64,000 nt of DNA from an uncultured bacterium (GTDB lineage Bacteria; CSSED10-310; CALFER01): contig CALFER010000059.1 in assembly GCA_937951895.1 (NCBI GenBank), positions 62,001 through 126,000 on the forward strand, written 5' to 3'. Positions 35,379 to 44,551 of this stretch are shown here, in pieces. Position 1 is the stretch's first letter, and each line of letters begins with the position of its first letter. The notes beneath the pieces were generated by a model that ran no database searches, was not told the origin of the DNA, and saw nothing but the letters and a program-made list of their open reading frames with translations. Made by a program: the position numbers and the translations under genes.

Positions 35379-36554
35379 TCAACCTTCCGTTCCTTCGAGA
35401 AGATCACGCGCATAGCGGATCGGGTTCCGGATCGTGTTCCGACGCATTTCTACATATCGGGTCTTTTCCACTTCTGTCAAATAAAAGCCGGAACTCAGGC
35501 GCTGATAGACGATCCGGCCGGGTTTCGCATTCGCTTCGATCAGATGAACCGAGCCCCGGGGGTCGATCAGCAGATCGATCCCCGCTTCAGCGGCTTGCCC
35601 GGTCTCCGCTTCCACGGCGTCGAACAACCGGAGCGCGGTCGCCTCGACCGTCTCACGCAGATCGGAAACCGCCCTGCCGGGAAAGGCCAGACGGACATAC
35701 AGATCAAATGGAACCGCAATCCCGTCACGGTCGAGATTCGGAGTGACCCGGTCACGGGACGAGATGCGGACCGCGAGTCCCGAAACGGCCCGGACATGTC
35801 GATCGACCCGCTGCACCATGCACCGGATGTCGCACCATCTTCCGTCCACGGTGGCCGATGGAATCTCAGCCTGAACAATGTAATCCTCCCGCGTCAATCC
35901 GACCTGCCGGACAAGTTCCGACAGGATGCCTTCGAGTTCCGAAAGTGTGTGGAAGGGAACCTGATGGCCGTGCGTCGAACAGAATCCGCGACCGTCAGTG
36001 CCGAACCCGCAGCGAATGATCCCGATCCCTTTTCTTCCAAAACGCGGTTTGACGATGAATCTTCCTGGCTGACAGCAGGCATTTCTGAAGAATTCCGGTT
36101 CGAGCGGGGAGGTAACGGGGGTCGGGAGTGCGTGACGGGCGCAGAAGCGTGAGAACGCGAGTTTATCACCGAGAATTGCAGTCATGGCCGGTGGATTCAG
36201 AAAGGAGACGCGCGCGGATTGCATGAGTTTGGAGCGACATTGGCGGAGGTCTGTGTCGCGGAGTGCGAGATCGGAAAAGACGCGATCGTACCAGAGCGAC
36301 GGGGGTGAGAAAACCGCTTGACACCATTTCCCGTCATGCAGGAACAGGCCTGAAATCTTTTTGTTTTCAATGATTTCGTTGCAGTTTCGGATACTGGAGA
36401 CGACGATGCGGAGACTTGTATTTTCAGCAAATCGGCACATTTCTTCGAGCATGTTTGTCTGGGAACCCAGTATTTTGAGGTGTTCCGGGTGAACTTCCGC
36501 AAGAATTCCCAACACGGGTTTGCAACTATCGATGAAATCAGTTCTTTTTGGCAT
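35379..36554 (-). CDS. YheC/YheD-like ATP-grasp protein
   Basis: ATP-grasp fold protein of 391 residues. Similarity is to YheC/YheD-type proteins, known from Bacillus spores but also widespread: an N-terminal domain (SCKPVLGILAEVHPEHLK), the landmark SLWYDRVFSDL, then ATP-binding FIVKPRFGRKGIGIIRCG and C-terminal LIDPRGSVHLIEANAKPGR. These enzymes may ligate amino acids or carboxylates, but the substrate is not known. The ATG at 36554 is chosen; a TTG at 36617 would add a lysine/asparagine-rich stretch with no ribosome site. It is the first minus-strand gene left of the proposed origin, 12 bases before gpmI. Confidence 0.72.
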   Translation of the reverse strand: MPKRTDFIDSCKPVLGILAEVHPEHLKILGSQTNMLEEMCRFAENTSLRIVVSSIRNCNEIIENKKISGLFLHDGKWCQAVFSPPSLWYDRVFSDLALRDTDLRQCRSKLMQSARVSFLNPPAMTAILGDKLAFSRFCARHALPTPVTSPLEPEFFRNACCQPGRFIVKPRFGRKGIGIIRCGFGTDGRGFCSTHGHQVPFHTLSELEGILSELVRQVGLTREDYIVQAEIPSATVDGRWCDIRCMVQRVDRHVRAVSGLAVRISSRDRVTPNLDRDGIAVPFDLYVRLAFPGRAVSDLRETVEATALRLFDAVEAETGQAAEAGIDLLIDPRGSVHLIEANAKPGRIVYQRLSSGFYLTEVEKTRYVEMRRNTIRNPIRYARDLLEGTEG

Positions 36555-36599
36555 CCCGCTTTCCGTTCCTGTTCTGATACCCGACAAATTCAGATTTTT

Positions 36600-37060
36600 C
36601 GCACTTTCACATCTCAATAAAGTATTATTTTTCAGTTATTTAATTTAACAATAAACATCTGTTTATAACTCTGTGCGTAAACAATGCCCTGAAAACACTT
36701 GAAAAATCGTGTCAAGTAAAAAATGCTCTCCCGTCGCGACCGGGACAAACAGTATTATTTCAGAATGCATTAATCAAATTTTCAACAGGGTGCTGTCAAT
36801 AACTCGTTCACAACATGTGCATAACGGTGTCGGTTTGAAACCGGCGCTTTATTGTGCACACCGGGAAGCGAAATCCCGGAAGTTACGCACATCGAAATGC
36901 GCTGAAAAATCTTGATTTTCAATTCGTTCAGTCACTTTTCAACTTATCGACAGCCCCTGTGACTACTTCGGGAAACTCTCTCTTTTTATCTTTTAGAAGG
37001 TCGTTCTGACAGCGGCTCGGAAACCGAAAAAAACGCACGATTTTGTTTACTCGGCGTCTG
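36600..37060. other. Proposed chromosomal replication origin (oriC)
   Basis: This is the longest AT-rich stretch in the window. It starts with an unwinding-like segment (36615-36670, almost all A/T) and holds a perfect DnaA box on the minus strand (TTATGCACA, 36816-36824). One-mismatch boxes lie at 36672-36680, 36794-36802, 36852-36860, 36883-36891 and 36944-36952. Genes diverge from it: dnaN-recF-gyrB-gyrA rightward, the ATP-grasp gene and gpmI leftward. The parS-like site lies about 5 kb left. dnaA is not adjacent. I could not compute GC skew. Confidence 0.7.
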
Positions 37061-37074
37061 AATTTTGATATACA
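37046..37074 (+). promoter_or_regulatory. Candidate dnaN promoter
   Basis: TTTACT (37046-37051) and TATACA (37069-37074) are 17 bases apart. The leader would be about 23 bases and would include the GGAGG at 37092-37096. Confidence 0.45.
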
Positions 37075-37103
37075 TGACCAGATCAGTTTCCGGAGGAAAA
37101 ATC

Positions 37104-38207
37104 ATGGAATTCAATATCGAAAAATCAGCGTTTCAGACAAGCATTCAGAAGGTTCAATCGATCATCGAAAGACGCAGCACCAATCCATTTCTGAACAACG
37201 TCAAACTCACTGCCGCCACAGGGAATCTCGAAGTCATCGCAACGGATCTGGAAGTCGGCATCCGGGATCTCATCGGATGTGATGTTCCGGAATTCGGCAG
37301 TATTCTCGTATCCGCCAAAAAGCTCTATGAAGTCCTGAAAGAACTCCCGGAAAATCTCGTGAAGTTCAAACTCGAGGAAAACAACTGGATCAAACTCTCC
37401 TGCGGATCTTCGGAGTTTCGTCTTTTCGGATCTTCCGACGTGGACTATCCGAAGCTTCCGGACGTGGATGAAAGCAATCTGACAATTGTTCCCGGCGATC
37501 TGCTGGACAACCTGACGAAAAAAGTGGTGTATGCGGTCAGTCACGACGAGAATCGCAGGGTTCTCGGAGGGGTTCTGTTCAAAGTGGATGACGAAGCGGT
37601 CCGGATGATCGCGACGGACGGCCATCGCCTGGCGTATGTCGAAACTCCGAATACGCTCAACATGACACCCTTCGAGGTGATCATCCCGCAGAAGGCGGTC
37701 CATGAAATCCAGCGGATGGTTGGAGCAGGCGGGGAGGAATTCCGTTTCGGAATCAACAACAATCATCTCGTGTTCAAAGTCGGCTGTGAAACGGTCATAT
37801 CCCGACTGGTCGAAGGCATGTTCCCGAACTACTCGATCGTTATTCCGAAAGAATGCCGTCTGATCATCAAGGTCAACAAGGAAAGTCTCATGCTGTCGCT
37901 CCGGCGCGTATCCCTCTTTTCCGATATCAAAGCCCGCGGCATCAAGATGAACATTTCCGACAACCTGCTCGTGATATCCGCCAACACGCCTGAATTCGGA
38001 GAAGCCCGCGATCAGATTCCCATCGCTTATTCCGAAGAACCGTTTACCGTGGGTTTCAACGTCACATATCTTCTGGAACTGCTCAAAACGATCGATGCCG
38101 AAGATGTCGCGATCCGCGTGAACAATCCATCCGGACCGGTGGAATTCCGTCCGGGCATCGAATCCGAGCTGCGGTATCTGGCGATCGTCATGCCGATGAT
38201 CGTCTGA
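37104..38207 (+). CDS. dnaN: DNA polymerase III sliding clamp (beta subunit)
   Basis: Beta clamp of 367 residues, the usual length. It encircles DNA and tethers polymerase III. Three clamp domains are visible: MEFNIEKSAFQTSIQKV with RSTNPFLNNVKL; a second with NLTKKVVYAVSHDENRRVLG and MIATDGHRLAYVET; and a third with RRVSLFSDIKARGIKMNIS. It ends PVEFRPGIESELRYLAIVMP, with the usual C-terminal peptide-binding residues. The ATG at 37104 has GGAGG seven bases upstream; the ORF is open upstream but that is not used. It is first in the dnaN-recF-gyrB-gyrA order found at many origins. Confidence 0.96.
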   Translation: MEFNIEKSAFQTSIQKVQSIIERRSTNPFLNNVKLTAATGNLEVIATDLEVGIRDLIGCDVPEFGSILVSAKKLYEVLKELPENLVKFKLEENNWIKLSCGSSEFRLFGSSDVDYPKLPDVDESNLTIVPGDLLDNLTKKVVYAVSHDENRRVLGGVLFKVDDEAVRMIATDGHRLAYVETPNTLNMTPFEVIIPQKAVHEIQRMVGAGGEEFRFGINNNHLVFKVGCETVISRLVEGMFPNYSIVIPKECRLIIKVNKESLMLSLRRVSLFSDIKARGIKMNISDNLLVISANTPEFGEARDQIPIAYSEEPFTVGFNVTYLLELLKTIDAEDVAIRVNNPSGPVEFRPGIESELRYLAIVMPMIV

Positions 38208-38216
38208 TTCTCCTTG

Positions 38217-39365
38217 ATGCGATTAAAATCCATCCGAGTTTACAACTTCAGGAATCTCGAACCCATGCGGATCGATCTCAATCCCGAATTGAACGTCTTT
38301 TTCGGACGAAACGCCCAGGGCAAAACCAATCTGCTCGAGGCCGCGTGCGGGCTGTCCGACGGTCGTTCTTTCCGTGGCGCTCATGTCGAAGATCTGATCC
38401 GCCGCGCGGAAACGGATGCGGTTGTGGACGGTGTGTTCGAGTCGTCGGGGATCGAGACGCAGTTGCAGGTGCGGTTCAATAGAACGGTCCGCCAATACTG
38501 GGTCAACGGCAAACAGGTTCATGATGTCAAGGACTTCGCCGGACGTCTCAAATTCGTGATCTTCTCCGCGGAATGCCTCGGGATCGCCTACGGAGAACCC
38601 CAGACACGGCGCGATTTTCTCGATCGCGGCATCTTCTCGCTCAATCCATCCTACCTGCTGACGGCCCGCACCTATAAACAGGTTCTCAGACAGCGTAACG
38701 AACTCCTCCGTCAGCCCGATCGGGATGAGACGGTTCTGCAGGCCTTCACGGAACGGCTTGTGGAATCCGGCTCGCGGATCATCGATCAGCGCATCCGATT
38801 CACGTCCCTGCTTCAGGAGTGCGTTCCGGACTTGCACCGGGCGGTATCCGGCGCTGACGAGACAATCGAACTCGAGTATCACACCAGTCTGGGTCATCCG
38901 CAAAACGACCTCACGGACCTGAAGTCTCGCTTTCACCAGAAACTCGAACAGGTCCGCAGCGACGAATACGCACGCGGATCCACGCTGGCCGGCCCTCATC
39001 GGGACGATCTCGAAATCCGCCTGAACGGAATCGATATCCGGCTCCACGGCTCGCGCGGACAGCGCCGATCATGCGTCATGGCGATGAAGCTGGCCGAGTT
39101 GACGCAGATCGGACGGACGGCGCAGGACCCCCCGATTCTCATGCTCGACGATATCGCTTCGGAACTCGATCGCGAACGTCTCGTCCGGTTCATCTCATTG
39201 ATCCCCGACAGCGTGCAGGTTCTGATGACGCTCAATGCCGTCGATTCGGACTACTTCAGACCCAACATGGATCTGTTTGCAGTGGATACAGGACGTATCG
39301 AAAACGTATCCGCTGCCCTGCTGAAAAATAATCCGGATGTGATTTCATTATCCAAAGGAGACTAG
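38217..39365 (+). CDS. recF: DNA replication and repair protein RecF
   Basis: ABC/SMC-like ATPase of 382 residues that helps load RecA at gaps. It shows the Walker A loop FGRNAQGKTNLLEA, the signature-region LAGPHRDDLEI, and Walker B PPILMLDDIASELD. The ATG at 38217 follows dnaN after nine bases; a TTG immediately upstream (38214) is the only other choice, and no clear ribosome site is seen, so translation may depend on dnaN coupling. The stop is one base before the gyrB start. Confidence 0.95.
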   Translation: MRLKSIRVYNFRNLEPMRIDLNPELNVFFGRNAQGKTNLLEAACGLSDGRSFRGAHVEDLIRRAETDAVVDGVFESSGIETQLQVRFNRTVRQYWVNGKQVHDVKDFAGRLKFVIFSAECLGIAYGEPQTRRDFLDRGIFSLNPSYLLTARTYKQVLRQRNELLRQPDRDETVLQAFTERLVESGSRIIDQRIRFTSLLQECVPDLHRAVSGADETIELEYHTSLGHPQNDLTDLKSRFHQKLEQVRSDEYARGSTLAGPHRDDLEIRLNGIDIRLHGSRGQRRSCVMAMKLAELTQIGRTAQDPPILMLDDIASELDRERLVRFISLIPDSVQVLMTLNAVDSDYFRPNMDLFAVDTGRIENVSAALLKNNPDVISLSKGD

Positions 39366-39366
39366 A

Positions 39367-41808
39367 GTGGCGAAGACATTGGAAAACAATCCCGAACGGG
39401 AGCCGGCTCCGCAAATTCCGGAAAACGGGTCGGAAAAATCCGGCAATTATACCGCTGACAGCATCAAGGTGCTGGGCGGCATCGAGGCTGTCAGGCTGCG
39501 TCCGGCCATGTACATCGGTTCGACCGGTACGATGGGATTGCATCATCTGGTCAACGAAGTCGTCGACAACTCGGTCGATGAACATCTCGCGGGATACTGC
39601 AAAAAAATCCACGTCACTATCCATACGGATGACTCCATCACGGTTCTGGACGACGGCCGGGGCATTCCGACCGACATGCACCCGACCGAAGGCAAATCCG
39701 CTGCCGAAGTCGTCATGACGACACTTCACGCCGGAGGCAAATTCGATCATCAGAATTATGCCATCTCCGGCGGTCTTCACGGCGTCGGTGTCTCCTGCGT
39801 CAACGCGCTCTCGGTCTGGCTCAGACTCGAAATCTATCGCGACGGCAGCGCGTTCCGGCAGGACTACTCCCGCGGAGAACCTCAGAATGAACTGAAGGTG
39901 ATCGGGACGTCGGATAAGACCGGAACGCGGGTGCATTTCATGCCGGACCCCGAAATCTTCGAGGATACGACTTACAGTTTCGATACGATTGCCAGGCGAC
40001 TCCGCGAACTGGCCTTCCTCAACGGCGGGCTGGAAATCACACTGGAAGATTTGCGGGACGGCAATTCACAGACTTTTCTGTTTGAAGGCGGCATCCGCGA
40101 ATACGTTTCATTCCTCAACCGTTCCAAGGACGTTTCGCATTCAAGCGTTGTCTACTTCACGAAAGCGGTGAACAACATCATCGTCGAGATCGCGTTGCAG
40201 TACAACACCAGTTATGCCGAAACGATCTTTTCGTATGTCAATAATATCAATACGATCGAAGGCGGCAGCCATCTGTCAGGCTTCAAATCCGCCCTGACAC
40301 GCACCGTCAACATGTACGCTGCCGAACGCGATCTGCTCAAGGGATTGTCTGAACAGCCCGGAGGCGATGACATCCGCGAAGGCCTCGTCGCTGTAATCTC
40401 GGTCAAAGTGCCCAATCCCCAGTTCGAAGGACAGACGAAGACGAAACTGGGCAATTCCGAGGTCAAAGGGATTGTCGAGCAGATAGTGAACGAGAAGATG
40501 GCGGAGGTATTCGACGAAAATCCGGATATTGCCAAGGCGATCGTGGAAAAGGCGGTCAATGCGTTCCGGGCGCGTGAAGCAGCCCGAAAAGCCCGCGACC
40601 TGGCCCGCCGCAAAGGCGCTCTCGACTCGGGATCCCTCCCCGGAAAACTGGCGGATTGCACCGAACGCGATCCGGCGGCGAGCGAACTGTTCATCGTCGA
40701 GGGCGATTCGGCCGGCGGGTCGGCCAAACAGGGGCGGGATCGCAAGTTCCAGGCCATCCTGCCGATCCGCGGAAAACTCCTCAACGTCGAAAAAGCCCGC
40801 TTCGACAAGATGCTGCAGTCCGAAGCCATCAAAATCATCATCACGGCTCTCGGCACGGGAATCGGGAAGGACGATTTCAACATCGAAAAAATCCGGTATC
40901 ACAAAATCGTCATCATGACGGATGCCGATGTCGATGGCTCCCATATCCGAACCCTGCTCCTGACGTTTTTCTTCAGGCACATGCCTGAAGTGATCGAACG
41001 GGGGTATCTCTACATCGCCCAGCCGCCGCTCTTCCGGGCCGCCAAAGGCAAGAAGGTGACGTATGTGCTGGATGAAAAACAGTTCGAGGATTTTCTGCTG
41101 ACCGAGGTGACCGGAGAACTCACATTGATCCGGCCGGATTCAACAAGGCTGTCCGGGGCGAAACTCAAGGAGCTGATCAAAAAAATGATCCGGTACCGGC
41201 AGTTGATCGGAAAACTGAAAAAACGGGGTCTGACCGAGACTGTCATCCAGTTGTTGCTGCGCAATGAAATCAAATACAAGTATTTCTTCGAGCAGATCGA
41301 CCAGTTCGACCGCGTCTTTCAGCTCTTCCAGGCCCAGGGCATGGATATCGACAAGCACTGGAACAGCGAAGACAACATGTATGAAATCGAATTCCCGGCC
41401 ACACTCGACTCCCGCCGCGTCCTGCTCGGTTGGGAAACCGTCGGGTCGCATGAGATGCGGGAGATGTTCGAGATGCGCGGGCAGATCGAACCGCTCCGGG
41501 GGCAGACACTGATCGTCGAGATGAAGGGGAAGGAAACCCGGTTCGAGACCATCGATGAGCTTGTCGAGGGGGTTTTCCGGATTGCGAAATCCGGCATGAC
41601 CATCCAGCGCTACAAAGGACTGGGCGAAATGAACGCCGAACAACTCTGGGAGACGACGATGGATGTCGAACGGAGAACGATGCTGCAGGTCAAGGTCAAG
41701 GACGCGATCGAAGCGGATCAGGTTTTTTCGCTTCTGATGGGAGAAAGCGTCGCACCACGAAAAGAATTCATCCAGGAATTCGCTCTCGAAGCGAATCTCG
41801 ATATCTAA
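39367..41808 (+). CDS. gyrB: DNA gyrase subunit B
   Basis: ATPase subunit of gyrase, 813 residues. The GHKL ATPase part opens IKVLGGIEAVRLRPAMYIGS with DNSVDEH and DGRGIPTD; GGLHGVG follows. The TOPRIM part carries VEGDSAGGSAKQGRDR and MTDADVDGSHIRTLLLTFFF, and the C-terminus has QRYKGLGEMNAEQLWETTMD. A charged, slightly Pro-rich N-terminal extension of about 25 residues is present. The GTG at 39367 is supported by AAAGGAG at the right distance. It lies directly after recF and 15 bases before gyrA. Confidence 0.96.
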   Translation: MAKTLENNPEREPAPQIPENGSEKSGNYTADSIKVLGGIEAVRLRPAMYIGSTGTMGLHHLVNEVVDNSVDEHLAGYCKKIHVTIHTDDSITVLDDGRGIPTDMHPTEGKSAAEVVMTTLHAGGKFDHQNYAISGGLHGVGVSCVNALSVWLRLEIYRDGSAFRQDYSRGEPQNELKVIGTSDKTGTRVHFMPDPEIFEDTTYSFDTIARRLRELAFLNGGLEITLEDLRDGNSQTFLFEGGIREYVSFLNRSKDVSHSSVVYFTKAVNNIIVEIALQYNTSYAETIFSYVNNINTIEGGSHLSGFKSALTRTVNMYAAERDLLKGLSEQPGGDDIREGLVAVISVKVPNPQFEGQTKTKLGNSEVKGIVEQIVNEKMAEVFDENPDIAKAIVEKAVNAFRAREAARKARDLARRKGALDSGSLPGKLADCTERDPAASELFIVEGDSAGGSAKQGRDRKFQAILPIRGKLLNVEKARFDKMLQSEAIKIIITALGTGIGKDDFNIEKIRYHKIVIMTDADVDGSHIRTLLLTFFFRHMPEVIERGYLYIAQPPLFRAAKGKKVTYVLDEKQFEDFLLTEVTGELTLIRPDSTRLSGAKLKELIKKMIRYRQLIGKLKKRGLTETVIQLLLRNEIKYKYFFEQIDQFDRVFQLFQAQGMDIDKHWNSEDNMYEIEFPATLDSRRVLLGWETVGSHEMREMFEMRGQIEPLRGQTLIVEMKGKETRFETIDELVEGVFRIAKSGMTIQRYKGLGEMNAEQLWETTMDVERRTMLQVKVKDAIEADQVFSLLMGESVAPRKEFIQEFALEANLDI

Positions 41809-41823
41809 CACCAGGAGCTTCTC

Positions 41824-44337
41824 ATGCTGATTCCGGAAAACAAGATTCCTGTCAATATTGAAGATCAGATGCGGTCGGCGTTCATCGATTATGCGATGAG
41901 CGTCATCGTGGGACGCGCGCTTCCCGATGTCCGCGACGGTCTGAAACCGGTGCATCGCCGGATTCTGTTCGGCATGCACGAAATGGGTCTCGGCCCCACC
42001 CGAGGCTATCGCAAATCGGCCAAAGTCGTCGGCGAAGTCATGGGCAATTACCATCCGCACGGCGATCAGGCGATCTACGATTCCATCGTGCGCATGGCCC
42101 AGGATTTCTCCATGCGATACCCGCTCGTTGACGGCCAGGGCAACTTCGGATCGGTCGACAACGATCCGCCGGCCGCCATGCGGTACACGGAAGTCAGGAT
42201 GGCGAAGATCTCCGAGGAAATCCTCAGGGATCTCGAAAAGGAAACCGTCACATTCGTCCCCAATTACGACAACACGACCCATGAGCCCGATGTCCTGCCG
42301 GCCTCCTTCCCCAATCTGATCGTCAACGGCTCCAGCGGCATCGCCGTCGGTATGGCGACCAACATCCCGCCGCATAACCTGAACGAAGTCATCGATGCCC
42401 TGATCCACATGATCGACAATCCCGACAATACGGATCTCGATATCATGCGGATCGTCACCGGCCCGGACTTCCCGACGGCGGCGATGATCTACGGACGGGA
42501 CGGGATCCGCCAGGCCTACCTGACCGGGAGGGGTTCCATCACGATCCGCGCACAGGCGGTGATCGAGCATCGTGAGAAGGCCGGCAAGGAAGACATCATC
42601 GTCACGGAACTGCCGTACCAGGTCAACAAGGCGGACCTGCTCACCAAAATCGCGGAACTCGTCAAGGACAAAAAAATCGAGGGGATCTCGGACGTCCGCG
42701 ACGAATCGGGACGCGAAGGCATCCGGGTCGTCATCGAACTGAAGAAGGATCAGATCGCCAAGGCGATTCTGAACCAGCTTTACAAACACACCCAGTTGCA
42801 GCTCAATTTCGGCGTCAACATGGTCGCGCTCGTCAACGGCCGACCGGAAGTGCTGTCGCTGAAGAAAATGCTGGATCATTTCATTCTGCACCGTCGGGAT
42901 GTCGTGGTCCGGCGCACCCGATACGACCTGAGGAAAGCAGAAGACCGGGCGCATATATTGGAAGGTCTGATCATCGCCCTGGATCATCTCGACGCGGTGA
43001 TCACCCTGATCCGGGGATCGAAAACGGTCGAGGAAGCCCGAAACGGACTGCAGACGCAGTTCGGCTTGTCCGAGGTTCAGGCACAGGCGATTCTCGATAT
43101 GCGACTCCAGCGGCTGACGGGTCTCGAGAGAGACAAGATCCGCGAGGAATACCTCGAACTTCTCAAGGAAATCAGCCGGTTGCGCGCGATTCTGGAATCC
43201 GAGGCGCTGCTGATGAATCTGATCAAAACGGAACTGCTCGAAATCAAGGCGAAATTCGGCGATCAGCGCCGGACACTGATTCTGGATGCGGACAGTGAGA
43301 TCGATTATGAGGACATGATTGCGGAAGAGGACATGGTGGTGTTCGTGACGCATGAAAACTATGCGAAACGGACGCTGCTGTCGCTGTATCGGGCACAGAA
43401 ACGGCGCGGGCAGGGTGCGACCGGCATTATCCCCAAGGAAGGGGACTTCACCGAACACCTGATCTTTGCCGGCACGCACGATATCCTGCTGATCTTCACC
43501 GACAAGGGACGCGTCTACAGACTGAAAGTCTATCAGTTGCCGCAGGGTAGCCGGACGGCGCGCGGCAGTTCACTGAAAAACCTCCTGTCGCTCGAATCCG
43601 ACGAAAACGTCCGGGCGATTCTGCCGATCAAGAAATTCGAAGAGGGCAAATTCATCATGATGGGCACGCGCAACGGCATCGTGAAGAAAACATCCCTCGT
43701 CGAATACGACACCAATCGCTCGGGAGGACTCAAAGCCATCATCATCGACGACGGCGACGAATTGATCAGCGTTCGGCTGACATCGGGCGAACAGGATGTC
43801 TTCATCGCGACCCATCAGGGGATGAGCATCCGGTTCAAAGAAACCGATGTGCGCCCGATGGGCCGGGCGACACGCGGGGTGATCGGCATCCGGCTGGAAC
43901 CCGATGATCATGTGATCGGCATGGAAGTGCTCTATGACGGCGCACTCATGCTGACCGTCTCCGAAAACGGCTACGGGAAGCGAACGAGCATCGAGGAGTA
44001 CCGGACACAGACGCGCGGTGGCAAGGGCCTGATCAACATGAAGATCACGGAACGAAACGGCCCGGTCATGGGGATTCTGCAATCGTTCGGCGACGATGAG
44101 TTTCTCATGGTGACATCCCACGGGAAACTGATCCGGATCCGGGTCGACATGGAAAGCCTCCGGTCGATCGGACGGTCGACACAGGGCGTCATGCTGCAGG
44201 ACATTGCGCGAGAAGGCGCGAAGATCGTAGCGGTGGCGCGGGTCGTGGAACGAGAAGGCGGCGAAGACCGTGGAGACGAGAACGGGGATGCGGGTGACGA
44301 CGAACCCGAAACCGTTCAACCGGAATTGTTCAGCTAG
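41824..44337 (+). CDS. gyrA: DNA gyrase subunit A
   Basis: Breakage-reunion subunit of gyrase, 837 residues. The catalytic tyrosine is Y121 in RYTEVRM. The quinolone region reads HPHGDQAIYD, so the E. coli Ser83 position is Gln82 while Asp86 is kept. The C-terminal DNA-wrapping domain has beta-pinwheel repeats and a recognisable GyrA box (TRGGKGLINMKI), so this is gyrase rather than topoisomerase IV. The last 30 residues are acidic (GGEDRGDENGDAGDDEPE). AGGAG precedes the ATG. A strong terminator follows the stop. Confidence 0.96.
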   Translation: MLIPENKIPVNIEDQMRSAFIDYAMSVIVGRALPDVRDGLKPVHRRILFGMHEMGLGPTRGYRKSAKVVGEVMGNYHPHGDQAIYDSIVRMAQDFSMRYPLVDGQGNFGSVDNDPPAAMRYTEVRMAKISEEILRDLEKETVTFVPNYDNTTHEPDVLPASFPNLIVNGSSGIAVGMATNIPPHNLNEVIDALIHMIDNPDNTDLDIMRIVTGPDFPTAAMIYGRDGIRQAYLTGRGSITIRAQAVIEHREKAGKEDIIVTELPYQVNKADLLTKIAELVKDKKIEGISDVRDESGREGIRVVIELKKDQIAKAILNQLYKHTQLQLNFGVNMVALVNGRPEVLSLKKMLDHFILHRRDVVVRRTRYDLRKAEDRAHILEGLIIALDHLDAVITLIRGSKTVEEARNGLQTQFGLSEVQAQAILDMRLQRLTGLERDKIREEYLELLKEISRLRAILESEALLMNLIKTELLEIKAKFGDQRRTLILDADSEIDYEDMIAEEDMVVFVTHENYAKRTLLSLYRAQKRRGQGATGIIPKEGDFTEHLIFAGTHDILLIFTDKGRVYRLKVYQLPQGSRTARGSSLKNLLSLESDENVRAILPIKKFEEGKFIMMGTRNGIVKKTSLVEYDTNRSGGLKAIIIDDGDELISVRLTSGEQDVFIATHQGMSIRFKETDVRPMGRATRGVIGIRLEPDDHVIGMEVLYDGALMLTVSENGYGKRTSIEEYRTQTRGGKGLINMKITERNGPVMGILQSFGDDEFLMVTSHGKLIRIRVDMESLRSIGRSTQGVMLQDIAREGAKIVAVARVVEREGGEDRGDENGDAGDDEPETVQPELFS

Positions 44338-44344
44338 AAGAAAA

Positions 44345-44392
44345 GCCCCGTTCATCCTGACTGAAGTCGAGGGATCGAACGGGGTTTTTTTT
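44345..44392 (+). terminator. Rho-independent terminator of the dnaN-gyrA operon
   Basis: CCCCGTTC (44346-44353) pairs with GAACGGGG (44377-44384). A run of eight Ts (44385-44392) follows. The loop is 23 bases and contains a second short pairing (ATCC/GGAT). Confidence 0.8.
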
Positions 44393-44499
44393 ATCCACAG
44401 ATTACGCAGATTACACAGATTGAACTGAATTGAAGCAGCGCTGGCCCTATCGGAAAAATTGGACCATGCGTAGCGCCGGCAGAGACGCCGGCGCCGGGC
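44391..44499. repeat. REP-like intergenic element with triplicate direct repeat
   Basis: Three nine-base tandem units, CAGATTACG, CAGATTACA and CAGATTGAA (44398-44424), follow a perfect DnaA-box-like TTATCCACA (44391-44399). An eight-base perfect stem GCGCCGGC / GCCGGCGC (44473-44480 and 44487-44494) lies downstream. Sequences of these two kinds recur between genes in many uncultured bacteria, by my recollection. Whether they repeat elsewhere in this genome cannot be told here. Confidence 0.45.
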
Positions 44500-44530
44500 A
44501 AAAAAAAAGGCCCCTCGCGAAGAGGGGCCT
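44500..44530 (-). terminator. Rho-independent terminator of the 44552-47656 gene
   Basis: Read on the minus strand, AGGCCCCTC-TTCGC-GAGGGGCCT forms a 9-bp stem and runs into nine Ts. It sits 22 bases after the stop of the large secreted protein gene. Confidence 0.85.
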
Positions 44531-44551
44531 CAATCGATCAATCAGAGTCGA

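Noticed and set aside
41140..43479. Open frame of 779 codons on the minus strand across gyrB and gyrA
   Set aside because: It lies opposite strongly conserved, full-length gyrase genes, has no ribosome site at its start and no recognisable domain. Long antisense frames are expected at this GC content and codon use.
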